Assembly (NCBI GenBank): GCA_020064725.1
Contig: JAGTWJ010000002.1
Location: 2,976,001-3,040,000, forward strand
Length of the DNA stretch: 64,000 nt
From: Drechslerella dactyloides
Taxonomy: Eukaryota > Ascomycota > Orbiliomycetes > Orbiliales > Orbiliaceae
Direction: 5' to 3'
The position numbers were made by a program, and so were the translations under genes. Below, piece by piece: positions 11,883 through 26,700 of this stretch; within the stretch, counting starts at the first letter, position 1, and the number at the start of each line of letters is the position of its first letter. The notes below the pieces were generated by a model. The model made no database searches, was not told the DNA's origin, and saw nothing but the letters and a program-made list of their open reading frames with translations.

Positions 11883-13987
11883 ATGGCCCCAACCACCATA
11901 GCTGCTTGGGAGCCTTTCCCCGTCGAATCGCCGTCCGCGCCGGCTCTCTATCTACAGCGTCACTTCACCCAGACCTCATACACGATCTATGTAACAGATC
12001 TCAGCTCAGTCTGGAGCGAGTCCCTCGAGAAATCCTCCATCTGCGACCGCGCCGATGATCGGAACTGCTCCATCGACCCCTCCACCGATGACTCCCAATT
12101 ACACATCCTCTTAGAAAAGCTTCACTCGGGGGTTACTGGTCTCAATCCCGCAGTCATCGTGGATCTCGAGGTGCGGGCAGATACGTTGATTATCAACACC
12201 AAGGAGAAGCTCCAAGCGCCACTTCAGCCACTAGAATGGCGGTTCCGCCTGAAGCTCCAGTCGAGTGCGGAGTTCACGAAACGATTTTCTATGCCGTTAC
12301 TTTATTATGGGTCCTTACTCTCCCGGCAGACTATCAGTCTGCTTACTATCATAGAGGAGAAGGATACCGCTATCGCACGACTGTTGGACAAATTCGAAGA
12401 ATACAAAGTTGATATCAGCAGCGTATTTCCCGGGTATAAAAAGGGAAGAGCGCCAACAGGAAGAGCCAAGGGAATTGCCAAGTTTGATAAAGATGAATGG
12501 CGACAGGAGATCCTCGGGGCTGAGACGGACGCTAAAGTCTCGAAGGAACTCATCAAGACGACGTTCAGACAGTTATCCGCTGGGGATAACAAGCTTGAGA
12601 TCGACCTGCCCAAACCTCCGGCATCACAGTGGTGGACGAAGTTGAACGGGAAGGTGTCAGTAAAGGGTGAACCAGAGGTCGAGCCTACCCCGCATACAAC
12701 TCCGAAAAAGCCTCCAAAGCCTGTAAGACTTAACACGGACTCAGACGACGACTTTGAGGCATTACGTTCCTCGCCTGTACGATCAAGGATCGCCGAATCA
12801 TCCGCTACAGTCAAGAACGAGAGCCATGAAAAACCGCCTGTTGACGATGAAACTGTATGCTTGTCCCCAGCAAACATCCAACCACGCTTCTACTGACTCC
12901 TTGATAGACGGACGATGAAGACGATCTCGATGCTGCCCCGAAATCCCAAAACTCCCGAGCTGGAAGCAACAAATCTTCCCAGCCTACTCCACCAGCTCTC
13001 AGATCTAGATCCCCGAAACGCCCGGCCATCAGAAGTGAATCCCCAAACCAGGTCAAGAGAGAGCCATCGGAGAACCCCAAGTTCGAATCAAATTTCGGCA
13101 ACCACATAAGTTTTATGGCGTCTCTCGTGCATCATGATTCCACTACTAGCGAGTCAGAAGACGAGGCCCCTAAGAAGCCAGAGCAACCCTCACCAAAGTC
13201 TAGCAGGGTCAAAAAGACGGTCGGGGGGCGGGGCAAGCAGCAGGAACCCGTGGAGGTTGCCATGGCTGATGCAGAAGATGATGAGAGCAGTCGGCCATCA
13301 AAACCTGAACCCGAACCCGAACCTCCAAAGCGCGTTGGGAAAATCAAAGGTACCATCGGAGGAAGGAAACCAGGGAGCGAGCCTCTCAAACGCAAGGAAC
13401 CTGAACCAGATAGTGATGTAAGATCTCATACATTCTCCTTTTTCCTCACTAAAACCACAGAACCACGGGAACGATGCGACGGACTCAACGACAGGTTCGG
13501 AAGCATTCACGAACATATCTCACACTTCGACAACTACGCCGCAGCCGCAGCCTGATCCTCATTGTAGCGATATCACAGGTATCCTTCTATTGAACGATGT
13601 GCTGACAGTGCGAACGTCTTCATCAGGAGGAAATGGTCGACCCGGAGCAAGAAGCCCCGAAACCACCGCCTGTATGAAACCCTTGCGGATCGTACTGCTG
13701 ACTGGCGACTTTGTTGTATTTTCTTTTTGTTACCGACGTGATACTTTTCATTTCTGGAGAATATTTCATGTTTGATTCATGATCATGTGCCCTCGTGATC
13801 TTTACGCTTATAGTTCTCAAACATAACTCTATGCTAACGCAATATACGTTCTCAGAAGAAGAGAGAAAAGACGAAATCACCGCCGATCGAAGGCATGGAT
13901 GAAGAGGCAGCACAGAAGAGGCGGGACGAGCTGCAAAAGCAACTTGCCGCTAAAGCAGCTGGGAAGAAGAAAGTGCGCAAATTCTAA
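11883..13987 (+). CDS. nej1: Non-homologous end-joining factor Nej1 / XLF (Cernunnos)
   Basis: Partner of DNA ligase IV-Lif1/XRCC4 in double-strand break repair in the nucleus. Exon 1 (11883-12854) codes for the XRCC4-like head (about 1-140) and the start of the coiled stalk (SLLTIIEEKDTAIARLLDKFEEYK). Exon 2 (12908-13417) is a long disordered tail, rich in Lys, Pro, Ser and Glu with EPEPEP repeats. Exon 3 is 13461-13578. The last exon (13856-13987) ends KKKVRKF-stop, the basic C-terminal Ku-binding motif with terminal aromatic residue known for XLF. The fourth exon is ambiguous. With its best donor (at 13672) the frame is lost by one base, although the exon then reads well in another frame (EEMVDPEQ). 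With a donor at 13692 the whole gene stays open and gives 598 residues. Confidence 0.88.
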
Positions 13988-16900
13988 ACATCACCACACG
14001 GCCAGAGTTACAGAGAGATCAACTGGACCACTGAATTCGTTACCAATACAAGGCAGCTTATCGTCGGTTCGACGGATAACGTTGGGGACCTAAAATCAGA
14101 GGCGGGTTGGACTGCGGGGCTCCTCAAGCTGGAGCTGAGCCGCCATAAGAGCGGGGCTGGGCAAGTCCTCAATATGGATGATCATTGTTTGCTTGCTGCA
14201 GTGATATAATTACCAGGCATATTAGCTAGGCGCAATTTCCGACTTTTTGGATGTTTGACTCATTCGCAGCTCGAAGGATATGAGGAGGCATTTCGCTGTC
14301 CGGAGTACCCCGGTCATACTTCTACTGTTTTATATATCTGTGCCATATATTCTCGTGTACGCGAACCTCACCGCTCAATATATCACATTTTTCTGTCATT
14401 CAAAGCTGAGCTGAAACCTTTCCCTAATTGCAGGATCCAATGTGCATGAAATCAATACATCCGCAAGATATCGATGTGCCAATCACGCGCGTCCATCCCA
14501 AAGGGCTCAACAGACGGCATGGATATACCAGGCGGGATTAGGATAAAACTTCATCTAGCAATCCAGCCCTGCGCGCCTGCAGACAGAGCCTGCAAGGCAA
14601 CGAGTGCCGCATCTCGTCCCGTCTATCATGCCGCTGTCAAAGCAGGCCTTGGTAGCCGGCCTTGCTCACAAGGTCTCGCCTACCATGTCAGAGCGGGAAA
14701 TTTCCCAAGAAGCTTACCATTTGGTCCTTTCGGCAATCCCACCTTGCGGATCGAAGGCCGGGCAGAGAAAAGACCATAGCCAAAATGAAATATTATGTAT
14801 CATGTTGATCGCTCATCGGTGACTGACCATATACTTGGTTGGCAGGTATTGCTAGCCGACTAGTTATCGATAGTCGCATGTTAGCATTGGCAATAGACTC
14901 CCGTAGGAGAGAGCGGCCGAGGTATCTCTTGCACTAGGCCCCACTCAGACGCAATCTTCCGGTCCCCACATGCATATACTTCGCCGAGAGTAATTACCGA
15001 ATCCTTTTGTTCGACTCCTAAGGTTTCTGGGAGTATTTCTCATAACATATCTGGATATATATGAAGATATACGATGCGCATCGGTAATCGAGTCACCTGG
15101 GGGTTTCAACTTGAGAAGTACTGGTACTATCGTTAACGCACCACCACCTCCCTTGAGTCATATGCCCTTATAATCGATATTATTTTCTGACATGCCAGTT
15201 TCAATCTCTGGTGATGGAAGAAGCTTTGCCGACACAGGCGACACTGAAGTCAGGCTCCTTGAAAGAACCTTCAAATCTGTCTTAGAAGCCTTCAGATATG
15301 TTCGATAGTAATGCATGTATCGATAGCCAGGTGGTACAAGTCGTCCCGAGAGCAGCATAAATTTCCTCTTCAAGAAAATTATGGGCGTCGGTTTATTGAT
15401 TTACGTGCGACAAACATGTACTCGTGACATCGCAAGCACGAATGCATCCCACAAGATGCATGTCTGCTGGTTACACGAACCGGTCTACTAGGAGGCTGCG
15501 CTACACCCTCATATAACTAGTACCAGTTACGCCTCAACAAGTGCCTAGGAGCGCTTGGCTCTCTCATTACCTGATCTTCTCCTCTACATCCTACCAGCCC
15601 AATGCACTGCCCGCAGTTGAGTCAACTAGTACCTCAACCAAGTCCAGCCCAAAAACGCTCACAAGCTAGCTACTGCATAGTACCCGCCCGTAGCCCCTCC
15701 AGCCTCCCTATAGGCCTACAAAACAACTAAACCCTATTATATGACTATCTTGTACAGAGAAAATTTGTCCGCGTATAGCAGGCAGTCTGATGCTCACGTT
15801 ACCAAGGCCCTTAAGACAGCTCCTTCCTTACAAGCCTGCAAACAAAGATATCCCAAAGTGTATATCATGCATGAGACGGAATTTCCCATGGCATCTGAAT
15901 CCGCAGCCTGATCCTTCATTTACCGTCAATGTCACAGGCGGTCCGTATGCAGGTCCCGCGAGCTCAGCATGTCTGCAATGGAGATATTTCCCCAAGATTC
16001 TCCTCCAACCAATTGCCGTGTATTCTGACCGCCTAGTCAATGTTATGAAGCGATATGCATCTGAAGTCAGCTGTACACACGCGGCACGGACCAATATACT
16101 CGTAATGACAGCGCTATAGCTATAGTATCCTGCATACTATCGATTCTAATATACGAAGCACAATTAAGCGACGATATGTGGGCGCTATAGCGACGCGACG
16201 ATCTGACGACTGCCCGTGCAGAACTACGACGGAGCATGCTTGAGAGAAGACCCCCGTCAGAGCGTTGTAGGTATACACGTAACCATGCCACACCGCTACA
16301 CGACGCGTCTTCGAATTGACACTTTCAAATCCTCGCTTGTTTGCGTGTCTCGTGAAGCGGTTGTGGCTGCGTGCTGTATGTTGGAAAATATGCACAAAGC
16401 CGGCACATACACAACTCACAAATCCGGAATAACACGCACACATGACAGCTTCTGAAATTACGTGCTGGTGGACCTCGGATATGTCGATCCACAGATATCG
16501 GCCCAGCCGACTGCGATTGACCCAACGGGATGGCAGGAATCAGCTTACGGGAAAACCTGAAATGCGTGTGGGCAAGATAACAGGTTCGATTCTGCTGCTA
16601 TGCATATCTGAGACCTTGCAACAAAGACACTCTCGACTTCAACACGGATAATTCATGATACACGTACGTATATACGTAGACACTAAGTATGACAGAATTT
16701 CCTGAGGCCGGTCCGTGGTTTCCTCCAGGAATAATCAGTTGAGTGGCTGAGTTCAACCTGAACGCATTCTCAAACGCCAACCTGCGAGGCCCGACATGCA
16801 CGCATAAATTTTACGCTCGGGCAGCCGTTCAATTCTATCTAGATGCGTCTAGGCTTAATGTCTTCATGCTCTAGGCCTTGATTCACATCAGTACGACCAT

Positions 16901-19900
16901 TGTAGAAACAACAGTGGCAATATTTTCGCCCCTCTCAGACCCACTCGGCACAGGAGCGCATGCATACGCGTCAGGACACGGCAACGAACCCGTATGGCAC
17001 CTGACCAGTCTGTCCACTGTCAGCCGGACTTGAGAGGATATGCCTTGCCATGGCTGTCCCTGTCATCAAAACCTGACAATGGCATATTAGCTCGAGAATC
17101 ACGATTGGTTACACGCAGATGTTGCATGAACATCCTCGTCTGTGCGCTCTCATTCACTATTGGTACTTGTGGGGTAAACTGTGTATCATGGTACAACTTA
17201 TACGTCAATATCATTGTCTATCGCAGGTACCCGGTACTCGGAAGGACTTGGTATCCAGGTAAATCCATGGAAATTTTCAGCGCCAGCTGGCTCTGCAAAT
17301 GTAACATAACCCGTACCCAGAAATCAGCCAACGAGAGATCATCTCATCTGCATATCGCATGCAGCTCGTCCCGTGTGTGATTGCTTGATGCACGGTGTGC
17401 ATCGGCTCATAAAGCTGAGGTTGGCGGGAGCGCCTGGCATCGAGGCTAGCCTTGGGATCTTCTAAAAGCCGCATGCATGCATGCAATTGCCACTCGCAAG
17501 CAGTTACAGAGTTGCATGCGCATATGCACTCTGCGCTAGGCTAGCGGCTAGCCCGTTGTCCTCGTCAAGATGCTTCGCCGGCCTCCGACGTCGAGGCCGC
17601 ACGGCACGTAGACGCTATTGCTACAAGGACATTCGCGGATAGGTCCGGCACGGCCCCTGCTGATGAGCGCTTTCACGACGCGGAAATGTATATGTGGTCT
17701 GTTATAGAGTCATAGGACCCGATATTAATATTGGCATGCATGCAGGTTTTCGCCCTCAGCTCCATGGATCTAGCTTGACGAAATATATGTACACTATTCG
17801 GCACATCTTCATGAAGCCACCTGTAACTGAGAGACCGATTTTGTGCGGCCAGTAGATCAGATGCGGCGACCAGGACGCAATATATATGCGAGAATAATAT
17901 CTCTTTGTCCATATAGACGTTTTATACTTTGAAGTTTATAAGTTAATCAATTCGATATCGAATCCAACGTCAAATTGATGGGAAGTCCCTTGTTCACATT
18001 ACCACACGCACCACTCCAGCAATCAAACTTGATGGTCTTGAGAGGTTTCAATCATACATACGTGCTATAACATATATGGTTAACACCCGCAAATATAATC
18101 TGACGCGCGGATTTCCTCCCAGCCGTCCGGATTGGGTTCACATATGAAAATTTTGCACTGGGACACATGACTTCTCGGTAACACGGCAGACCCCTTCGTT
18201 CGGCATGCGTAGCGCTTTAATTCAAGTTTTCATGTTGGTGTATACACATGCAATCAATTTCAGATTTGCGATTGCGAGATTCATATGCCAAATTATATTG
18301 CTAGCGTGATCGTGAGACGTTAGCTTCGGGTGGCTTGGGCTTATCCATGATCGGCTCAGCAAGGCCATTTAGATCATCCCTTTCTCCACACATGCGCATT
18401 CATCAAAACTGTAAATCTGCATAGCAGAAAGCCATTATAATACCGCTGGTAACGCTATAATCCAACACAAGATCATGGTGGATCCCAGCGGTCCAAACTT
18501 CATAGCAATACAGCGATATTAAAACACCCGGCCGAATTTCAAGTGGATCGTTATTGCGAACACACACACCAGATGCGGGGCTCCTCAGATTGTGAGTGTG
18601 GCTGGCTGTACTGGAGGAGCTGTGCGCGCTGTCAATAAAAAACTCCGTACCTTCCCGCCAGGGGTGACACTTAGTTCCTGCATGGCGCAATACAGAGCAG
18701 GGCACAGACACACCCACCCACCAGGAGACATGAGAGCCAGATGGTACCTGCGCTTTGGCGGCGTCCGCATTGTGCGGGAGCGGGTCGATGCGGCAGCATA
18801 GCAGGGCAGCGATTGAAGTTCCCTTGCATGCGGGGACTTACTTGGTTACCTGTCCCCGAGCGTGCCCTCCAAGATTGATGGCCATGGCTACGGAGGTACT
18901 TGTATGCACGCCACGGCAAGCTTGCCGGCTTGTGGGCCTCAGATGCAACAAAGCGCACCCGCAATTGCTACCGCTCGAAGTATCTATCTGCGAAGGGCTG
19001 ACCGACATAAACATGCAGCGGTGGATCGAAGTGGAGATAATGTGGATCTTTCGAGCAAGGTCTTTATGCAGGTCGGCACGACCAATCAGAAAATAGTCGA
19101 GATCGCATCCCTAAACACTTACGGAGCGAGAAAAACGTGCCAGAGTGGCGTTAATGCGGTGGCCTGCATGAATACCATGCAGGAGGTGTACATGCCATCG
19201 ACGACAGGGCAGGGCCAACATCCCAGGTACAGTACCTACATGATGTACACCCGCACTAAGCGGCCAGGAGGCCTCACTCGAGGGCCCTGGGCACCTGTCA
19301 TGGCCTCACTACCGGGGACAATGGATCTAGACACGCCACAGCACGCCGGTGTGTCACCTGGATGCATGCCTCGTGCAAGGGTATCATACATCGTCTTTAC
19401 ATCAGTCGCATGTCAGGCCCATGTTGGAGCACTGACCACGAAAAATGAGTTGAATTCTTGACAAAATCCCACCTTACGGCATCCGCCATTGGTCGGTTAT
19501 TCTCTGCTGAGTGCAAAGAACCCCTGGGATCACCCTGACTTTGCCTACTCTAGTTAGCAGTTTCTCTATGCCCCTGATGTCGACAAGAGCTTAAAATTGT
19601 AAAGCAAACCATGGCGTCTGTCAAATCCTGGCAAGCTTCATCAGATGGTGTTGATCTGATGTGTTTGCTCTAACAAATGCGTCAAGAATGCCGCCCATCG
19701 AGTGTCTTGTGCGGCTAATTTATTCTTTTTTTTGCTCGCAACACCCCGGTCAAGTATTTGCTGTGCATTTGGCATGGGTACCCCTGAGGTGGGTTCGTCG
19801 AGTGGGTCTCTCTTAGCAGCATTTTGCAGAGCTGGCTGCCACACTGTGAACTTCGACCGCGATGCGTGATCCTGCGCCCAGTGTGCATGCGGATGCAGAT

Positions 19901-22900
19901 ATCCCGAGCCACATGGCAAATGTCTTCTCACCCTCGCTAGTAGACCTCCTTCCCCCACCAGCCTCGAATCGAAGCCATACGGCAAAAGAGCGCATGCATG
20001 TCACATATTAACAGCAATTTCGCCCATGTCGAACTTGCATATTCTAGCTCGAGAGCTGATGCTGGGCAGCCCAATCACGGACGCATACGGCCATAACGAT
20101 CATCGTCGATGTCGCGTCGGTAGATGCATGTTGATTATGCGAAATGCTAGCCCTTCCTGGCTTGGCAAGTCTGGCTTTAATTTCCTGCTGCTGCAGAGAC
20201 AGGATGGATTGAAACAGGAATCACCCACGTTAGGTAATAGGATGCCTCAGCTTGAAAGGACCTTTGGCGGATCGTCGGGCCAGAATCAGCTTATCCCTGC
20301 CGGCTATGCGAGCGTCGATTCGCTTCGATTCGTCGCGTGGCTGATGTTGGTTTTCGCCGACGTCCTCTATGTGGGGGGAACAGACGAAAACCCATGATTG
20401 TATGGTACTAGGTATCAAGAATGCGAAAGCGAAACCGGGCATAATTGCTGAACAGAATGTGAGATTTTGCGGCGGGCTAAGCACCAAATGTGTCGCAAGT
20501 TCTTACTAAATCGAGCGTTCGTCCGATCTGACATAAGTACCAAAGCCACGGACGGTCACATTTTTTCTACTGCGTGGACACGGCATTAGATAGTAGTGTG
20601 CCTGGGAACGGAATGGCGGTTCTGTTACCCCGCACTACATACCAAGGCCGCGGCATTTACGTGGCCAACTCAGGTGAGATGTAACCCATCCTGCAACATT
20701 CCAGGTCTACTCATTGGTAGGTCTTAGGCAGCACGCTATTTTTGCTGGGCCTGGGTGCTTCGGAATGGCAGATAAGAAAAGCACACTTTTCCTCCCCGAC
20801 CATGCGAGATCAGTTTCAGCCTGTCCTGGGCTTCGCTTCGATAGGCTAATGGCCACGAGGTTGTGAGGCCTGCGAAAGCCGCCTAGTTTGAAGACCGAGA
20901 ATTACCACGTTTGATTCTGCGTTGAATGTCGTCCCGGCCCGCTGATTGGCCTGTGCGACATCCCAATGTGGGCCCGCTAGCCGGACCCACATTCTGCCCG
21001 AAGCAGTCAGCACAGACAAGAGTATTCCAACGTTAACCTGCTGTGTGCAGAATATCCAGCTCGAGATCCTGCTGGGCTACATACACCGACGTAATATCTG
21101 TCCGCCGTTCCCGCAGCTTATACTTATTATTAGAAAACCTAGGTCCGATCAACTCAAGCTTCAGACAGGCTTCAGAACGCTCAAGTGTGAGTACTATTAA
21201 TATTCGAAGCAATGACGAACATGGCCATGCGGGCAGGCATACACCCGGCGGGGATCGTCTCGCTCTTACCAGCCCCAGTCCTTTCTCCGGACGAACCATT
21301 GCGAATGCTTCCCTTGTAGACACTCAAATCAGCGACAAAAAACAAAAGCTCATACCGGCTGCATGAATATGCGTCGACCCTAATAATATCGCCTGATCGA
21401 TGCCCACGTTTTCAGGCCACTCCCGCCTGCCGCATCGCCGAGAAAAAAAGGAAAAAGCCGGCAAAAGACGACTGCAGGAAAAGGAAAGAGGGGAAAATTC
21501 GAAAAAGAAAGACAAAGCCGAAGACGTAATCTCGTATAGACACTATTTCTGTCGATGATACGCTCGATTCTCCAGGCGTGACCAGGATGGTTTGTTTGCC
21601 CTAAGGCTCGGTTGAATTTATCCCTGCTCCCGGTTATTTGGTCGTGTTGGCTTCGAAGCCTTCCAGAATCCTGCCAAACCAAGCAGATTGTGAAACGCCT
21701 TCCCTGCAAGGGGCAGCTCAAGCCTTGCAGCGTGCTGAAATGGAGTTGACCAGTTTGGTTGGATACGAGAAGAGCACCATGTGGTCCACGTGCTGGTCAA
21801 GCGCGATTGTCGAGAGCGGGATACACAGATGCAGGTGGGGGCTTGTGATATCAGCCCGCACATGTGCATGCAGACATGTATGGCCAGCTCACGCTGATTC
21901 GAAAAGCGGCAGCTGGGCAAGAAACATTTCTGCCGTCGGCGGGCGGAAAACGGTGGGATGTCCCGGGCGTACTGTCATAGGACAGCGGGTTGAGTGATAG
22001 AACAGAGAATTATGGCGCAACGTGCGCCCAGATATCAAATACTGACGTACCCAGCTGGCGACATCGAGATTGCGGTCCCCAAGAGCGGGTACGGGGTGTT
22101 TCAGGAATTTCTAGAAGGCCTTCTAGCTGATTGCTCTTCTCTGCAACGAATCTCAAGCCTCTCCACCTATCGATAAAGAATCCCAATCCATCCGTCCACC
22201 GAAATGAAACCACTCAACTCGGCATATCCATCCAAGTGCATGCCTCAAAACGAGTTATCCTGGCCACGCTGTGCAATTCCGGTTCCTGATAACATAACCT
22301 GTCGACCTTCCCAATCCATCATGCCTCGCACGATGGATATGCAGGTACCGTCTCACCACGCGGTCAGTGCGGAAATATTTCAGCGAGCGCAATCAGTTCG
22401 CAACGTGCTTGAAGCCGGGGCTGGTTCATTTAACCTACCGAGCGCGCGTGGCAGCGCGAAATCACACACGAAATGCGAACAACGAGATATGGCTGGCTGG
22501 GCCAGGTCCCTGGTTCTCACACATCGGATTGCTCTAATCTGTCATGCGCTTGACGTATATTATAGGACCCAGACTAGTGCGTATCATCCGCCGGCTACCG
22601 CCTACAAAAGAAATGCACGATGAATAACCGGCATCGACGTCAAAAAAAAGAAAACCTGCCTCTTTTGTACATGTCTACATGTAATTTCGCTCGTCGATTC
22701 CTGCACGTTAGTTAGCCTGCCTTCTTCGGATAATTCGCGATACATCCACGCGACTGGCCACGTGGGTGGTTCGTGGACATGTCTCCGCAGGTGCGTATGC
22801 ATACATGTGCGTCAAACGCATGAACTCCTTCAGCAGGCTCCCTGGTCACCCTCGACAGCGTACTCGCTCGCCTTGAGCTAGGCTGGCCGTTAGTGTTCGT

Positions 22901-25900
22901 CCGTCAGCAGCTTCTATTTCGAGCGTCGCCCAGGAATGGACACGAACCACTCTAGTCGAAAACTGGAATATCTTCCGGCCAGTTCGTTTCATTGCGACAT
23001 GGAATGGATGTACCTTTTTAGCCTCGTAGGAAGCCTCTATAGATGCCCGAGAGACATTGGACATCTTCGGCGAGGCGACATATGCAAGTCTCTGCCCGGA
23101 GTTAACTTGCACATGACTGGCAGCTGCCTGACTGCCTCACAGTTTTTGTTTTTCTCTCGCCGTAGGTTTTCCGCGGCAGTACAGCGTCGATCCAGTACCT
23201 GTCGACAGGTATCTGGCATGCACATGACAAATGGTGTCCTGTAATGCACGTCGACACGTTTTCTTCGGCTCTCTGAGTCGAAGCCGAAAGGCATTCGCCT
23301 TGCAGGGGTCTCCACGTGGATGAAACGTTTTTCTCGATTACTGACGCCGCTAGAAAGCTGATCCCCCAAGACCTTTCACTCCGCTCACGCCGCTGTGCAG
23401 AAGTTTCTTCAGCTCATGTTTGCGTCTACGGACATACGTCGTGTAGATTAGCTCGCAAATTACCGTATCCATCCATCTTTGACGACAGTTGCGTTTTCTT
23501 GCGAGGAAATTCTGCAGGGCGACAAGACGTAATTAATTGTGTTTGCGCTATCTACGCACGGACAGCGACGACAGCGACTGCGGCGCAACCTCGCCGCCAC
23601 GCCTCAAGCGCAAGCCCCAATCGACGGCATTAGTCCTGCAGTTGGCCGACTGAGCTCTCAGACATCGTCGAGCAAATCGGTCGGTTGTATTGGTCTCTTC
23701 TGTCGGACACCATTTCCATCGACCCACACCGTAGCTGCTGGCGAGGCTTGGAAATTTTTCGTAGCATTTTATTTTATTTCATTTTTTTCTTCTCATATTC
23801 TCCTGTGGGCGGTGCGCCGAACCAACCTAGACTCTCAGTGGCTTAGGCACATATGTCCGTCATGTCCACACACATATATCCGCACACCACCATCATCAGA
23901 TCGCTTTCCTCTGACGCAGACCCTCTTGTCCAATTGAACAAACCGCTTTAATTTCATCCGCCCAAACGGGACCACATGAGCTCACTCATCCCAGCTCTGA
24001 GGCTTGGAAGGTTTCGGCTCGCGGTATGATCGAATTGACTAGGTCGAACCTCGCTTCTAGAAGCGCTCCGAGGAGTTGGAATGAGAAACATTCAGGTACC
24101 ATCGCCATGCGGACACGTTTTTGCAGTGGACCGAACCGGAAACGTGCAAAACGAGCGTCTTATCGTTTTATTTTCTCCCCTTTGCAAAGTTCGTTTCGTT
24201 ACACTGCGCTGTGATAGCCAAGCAAAATCCACCGACGGGAGCCCCGTGTCTCGTTCCTATTTTCGCTACCATTTGCCGGCTAAGTCAAAAACGGTCATAG
24301 CGTTCGCGTGTGAAAGAACGCGCAGCTGCAGCGTACGTAGCTCAGAGCTGTAGCTCTAGAGCTCAATCCGTAATCGCATATGTACGTCGACGTCGACGAA
24401 GCGAGCCTGCATCTTGGGCACATTCTGGAGATAACAGCCTTCTTTCTCTCACCGCGAGGACAGGAAAGGCTCTCGGACCTCCACCAAATTCCTTCCTTCC
24501 TTCTTTCTTTCCTTCCACAGCGTTCCATCCCGATTCCCCATCGCGCAATTGTGGGTCGCCCCTCCAAAAGCTGACGGTGGACCCACAGCTCCCTAGTCCA
24601 CCGCGGCGCCCAGCCAATCGCCCACCCCACATGTTTACTTTTCACTGTTTGCCCTAATGAAACAACCTCGCCCAGCTCCACTTGACTGAATCAGTACCTG
24701 AAAGTGAGAAAAACCAGACCTCGAACCGCGCCTCGATGGCTCAGGATTCGATCCCAAGCTTTCTAGAAGGCCAAATGGAAGGGTTCCGTGCGAGTAGGAT
24801 TTCTTCTTCCAGGACGGACCTTGCCGGGAATGCAACCGCAGAGATACACACAGACCCATCTCCACCTTTCTGCAGACGACCACTCCCACAATACGTACAT
24901 GGACATGCAACCACACGCACGCACAATATTGTCCATCCATGATGCCAATCCAATCTTACATGATCGAATTATATTAATATTTGGCATCTGCATTTGCTAC
25001 AGACAAACTTCACTGACAGCGATATCATTAAACTTTGCACCCTCCTGCGTCGCTTCAGAATCAGCAAGCGCTTCGATCGCAAATGAAAACGACAGGCATG
25101 TATACATTCCATATTTCGTGCACATATATCTACGCGTAATTGTATACATATACATGAGATATTTTACAGCCACATCTCGATAGGGGGGCATGTGGATAGA
25201 TATATCACACTGAGAATTGATAGCATACCTCAAGGATAATGTTAGCTTCGTCGATATCGAATCGATTCGTCGTCCGCGTGGGCCGGCTCCCCCACCACCT
25301 TACCCATGCAAGCCTTTAATTTTCACACGTGCAGAATTGCACGGCATGTGCATGGCAACCCGCAGACCTGCATGACTGGACCTAGAATTTCGCGAAAGGG
25401 AAAGAAAACAGCCGACAGCTCCCATCCCACCATCCTGCGTTTCGTATCGAGAGCTCACATTTTGAAAAAGAAAACTCAAGAGTGGAGTCGAACACCCTCT
25501 TAGTGCAAATTTCTTCGCATTTAGTATCTGTTGAGCGTAGGAGTGAAAATTTTGACGAGCAGTCTAGTCCAGACGGACTGTATTCTTCAAGCCCCACTTG
25601 AGGAAATGGATGCGTACCTGACGCTAACCCGTGCACATGGGCATTCGGCTGACAGCTCCACTTGACGATAACCAAAAAGCCACCCATTGCGCAAATCAGA
25701 AGCTAGCAAGCTACAATCACGACATTAGCATTCCAGCTAGGAAACTAAACTTTTAGTCTAGTCACCAAGTAAGCAAGTCATTCAGTCAGCAGCGCTGCAG
25801 CGCAGCCTGGCCTAGGGCCCTGGTACAGTACATGTAGACAAGTACAGACTATACTTCCAACGAGCTAGCTAGCTGCCTGCTAGGATTCTCCATAGCTTAG

Positions 25901-26700
25901 TTGAAACGAAATTTCCGCAGAATCCTCCAGGCCAGTCAGTACCTGGTATACGGACGCGTACTAACGGATTCCGTCGACTCCACGTAAACCCTCCGTCCGC
26001 GACAGACACTACCACACATCATATCGAATTACATTATGATAATAGAAATCAATCGATTGCAGGCATCCTACACACGATACGATACGGTGATATAACGTTA
26101 ATCCCTCCACCACCTCCGCCGCGATCGAACAAACACTATCCTCTTCTGGTCTCTAGCCCCTTCCGCACCATTGCGTCTACCCTCACTGATTGGGTATCCG
26201 TCTAGAAACGAGGCTGCCATTTCCACCCTATTCCACCACCGCCACGCCGAGCTGGGCTTGAGTAATTCCATTACATGCGAGTCAAAGACCTTTTCCGTCC
26301 GTCAATCCTCGCTAGACCCCTTGAAGACAAGCCTGGAACATCTGTGTGTGCGCAGTGTGGGATGTGAATGCAGCATTGCATTACATTACACATATTCCGC
26401 ACGGCATGGCACCGTGAGCTAGTTAAATCCCCTCTGCGACGACGGTAGCTGTTAATTGGGCTGCGCTGTCAAAAGTAGGGTGCGCCCCTTGTCCGTCGTG
26501 CTCCACTCACAGGCCGAAGGTCATCTGACAGCCGAGCCCAAGAAAAGCCAGCGAGGCCGATCAGATCCCGAAGGGACGAACGAGCGAGCGAGCGAAGACT
26601 CGGACGGGATGTTCGATTCAAAAAGGAAAGTGCTGATGCACACACGCGAACACCGCACACACACCACAAATAGAGAATACGACCAGAGCCTTATCGTGAA
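13988..26700. other. Large gene-free region between NEJ1 and the forkhead gene
   Basis: No frame here shows a known family, a credible spliced model or coding-like composition. The longest open frames (for example 18862-19461 plus, 199 codons) look like chance. No tRNA, rRNA or transposase remnant was found. What can be seen: clusters of alternating TGCATGCA (17470-17485, 17735-17745, 19990-20000), a CTTT-rich tract at 24480-24530, an AGCTC-rich palindromic patch at 24330-24365, and small GAGC repeats at 26578-26596. Base composition is even and not strongly AT-rich, so it does not look like heavily RIP-mutated repeat. It may hold long regulatory sequence or non-coding transcripts. Confidence 0.5.

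Noticed and set aside
18862..19461. Plus-strand frame of 199 codons in the gene-free region
   Set aside because: No family, no coding-like composition, overlapping frames of similar length in other phases, no splice context.
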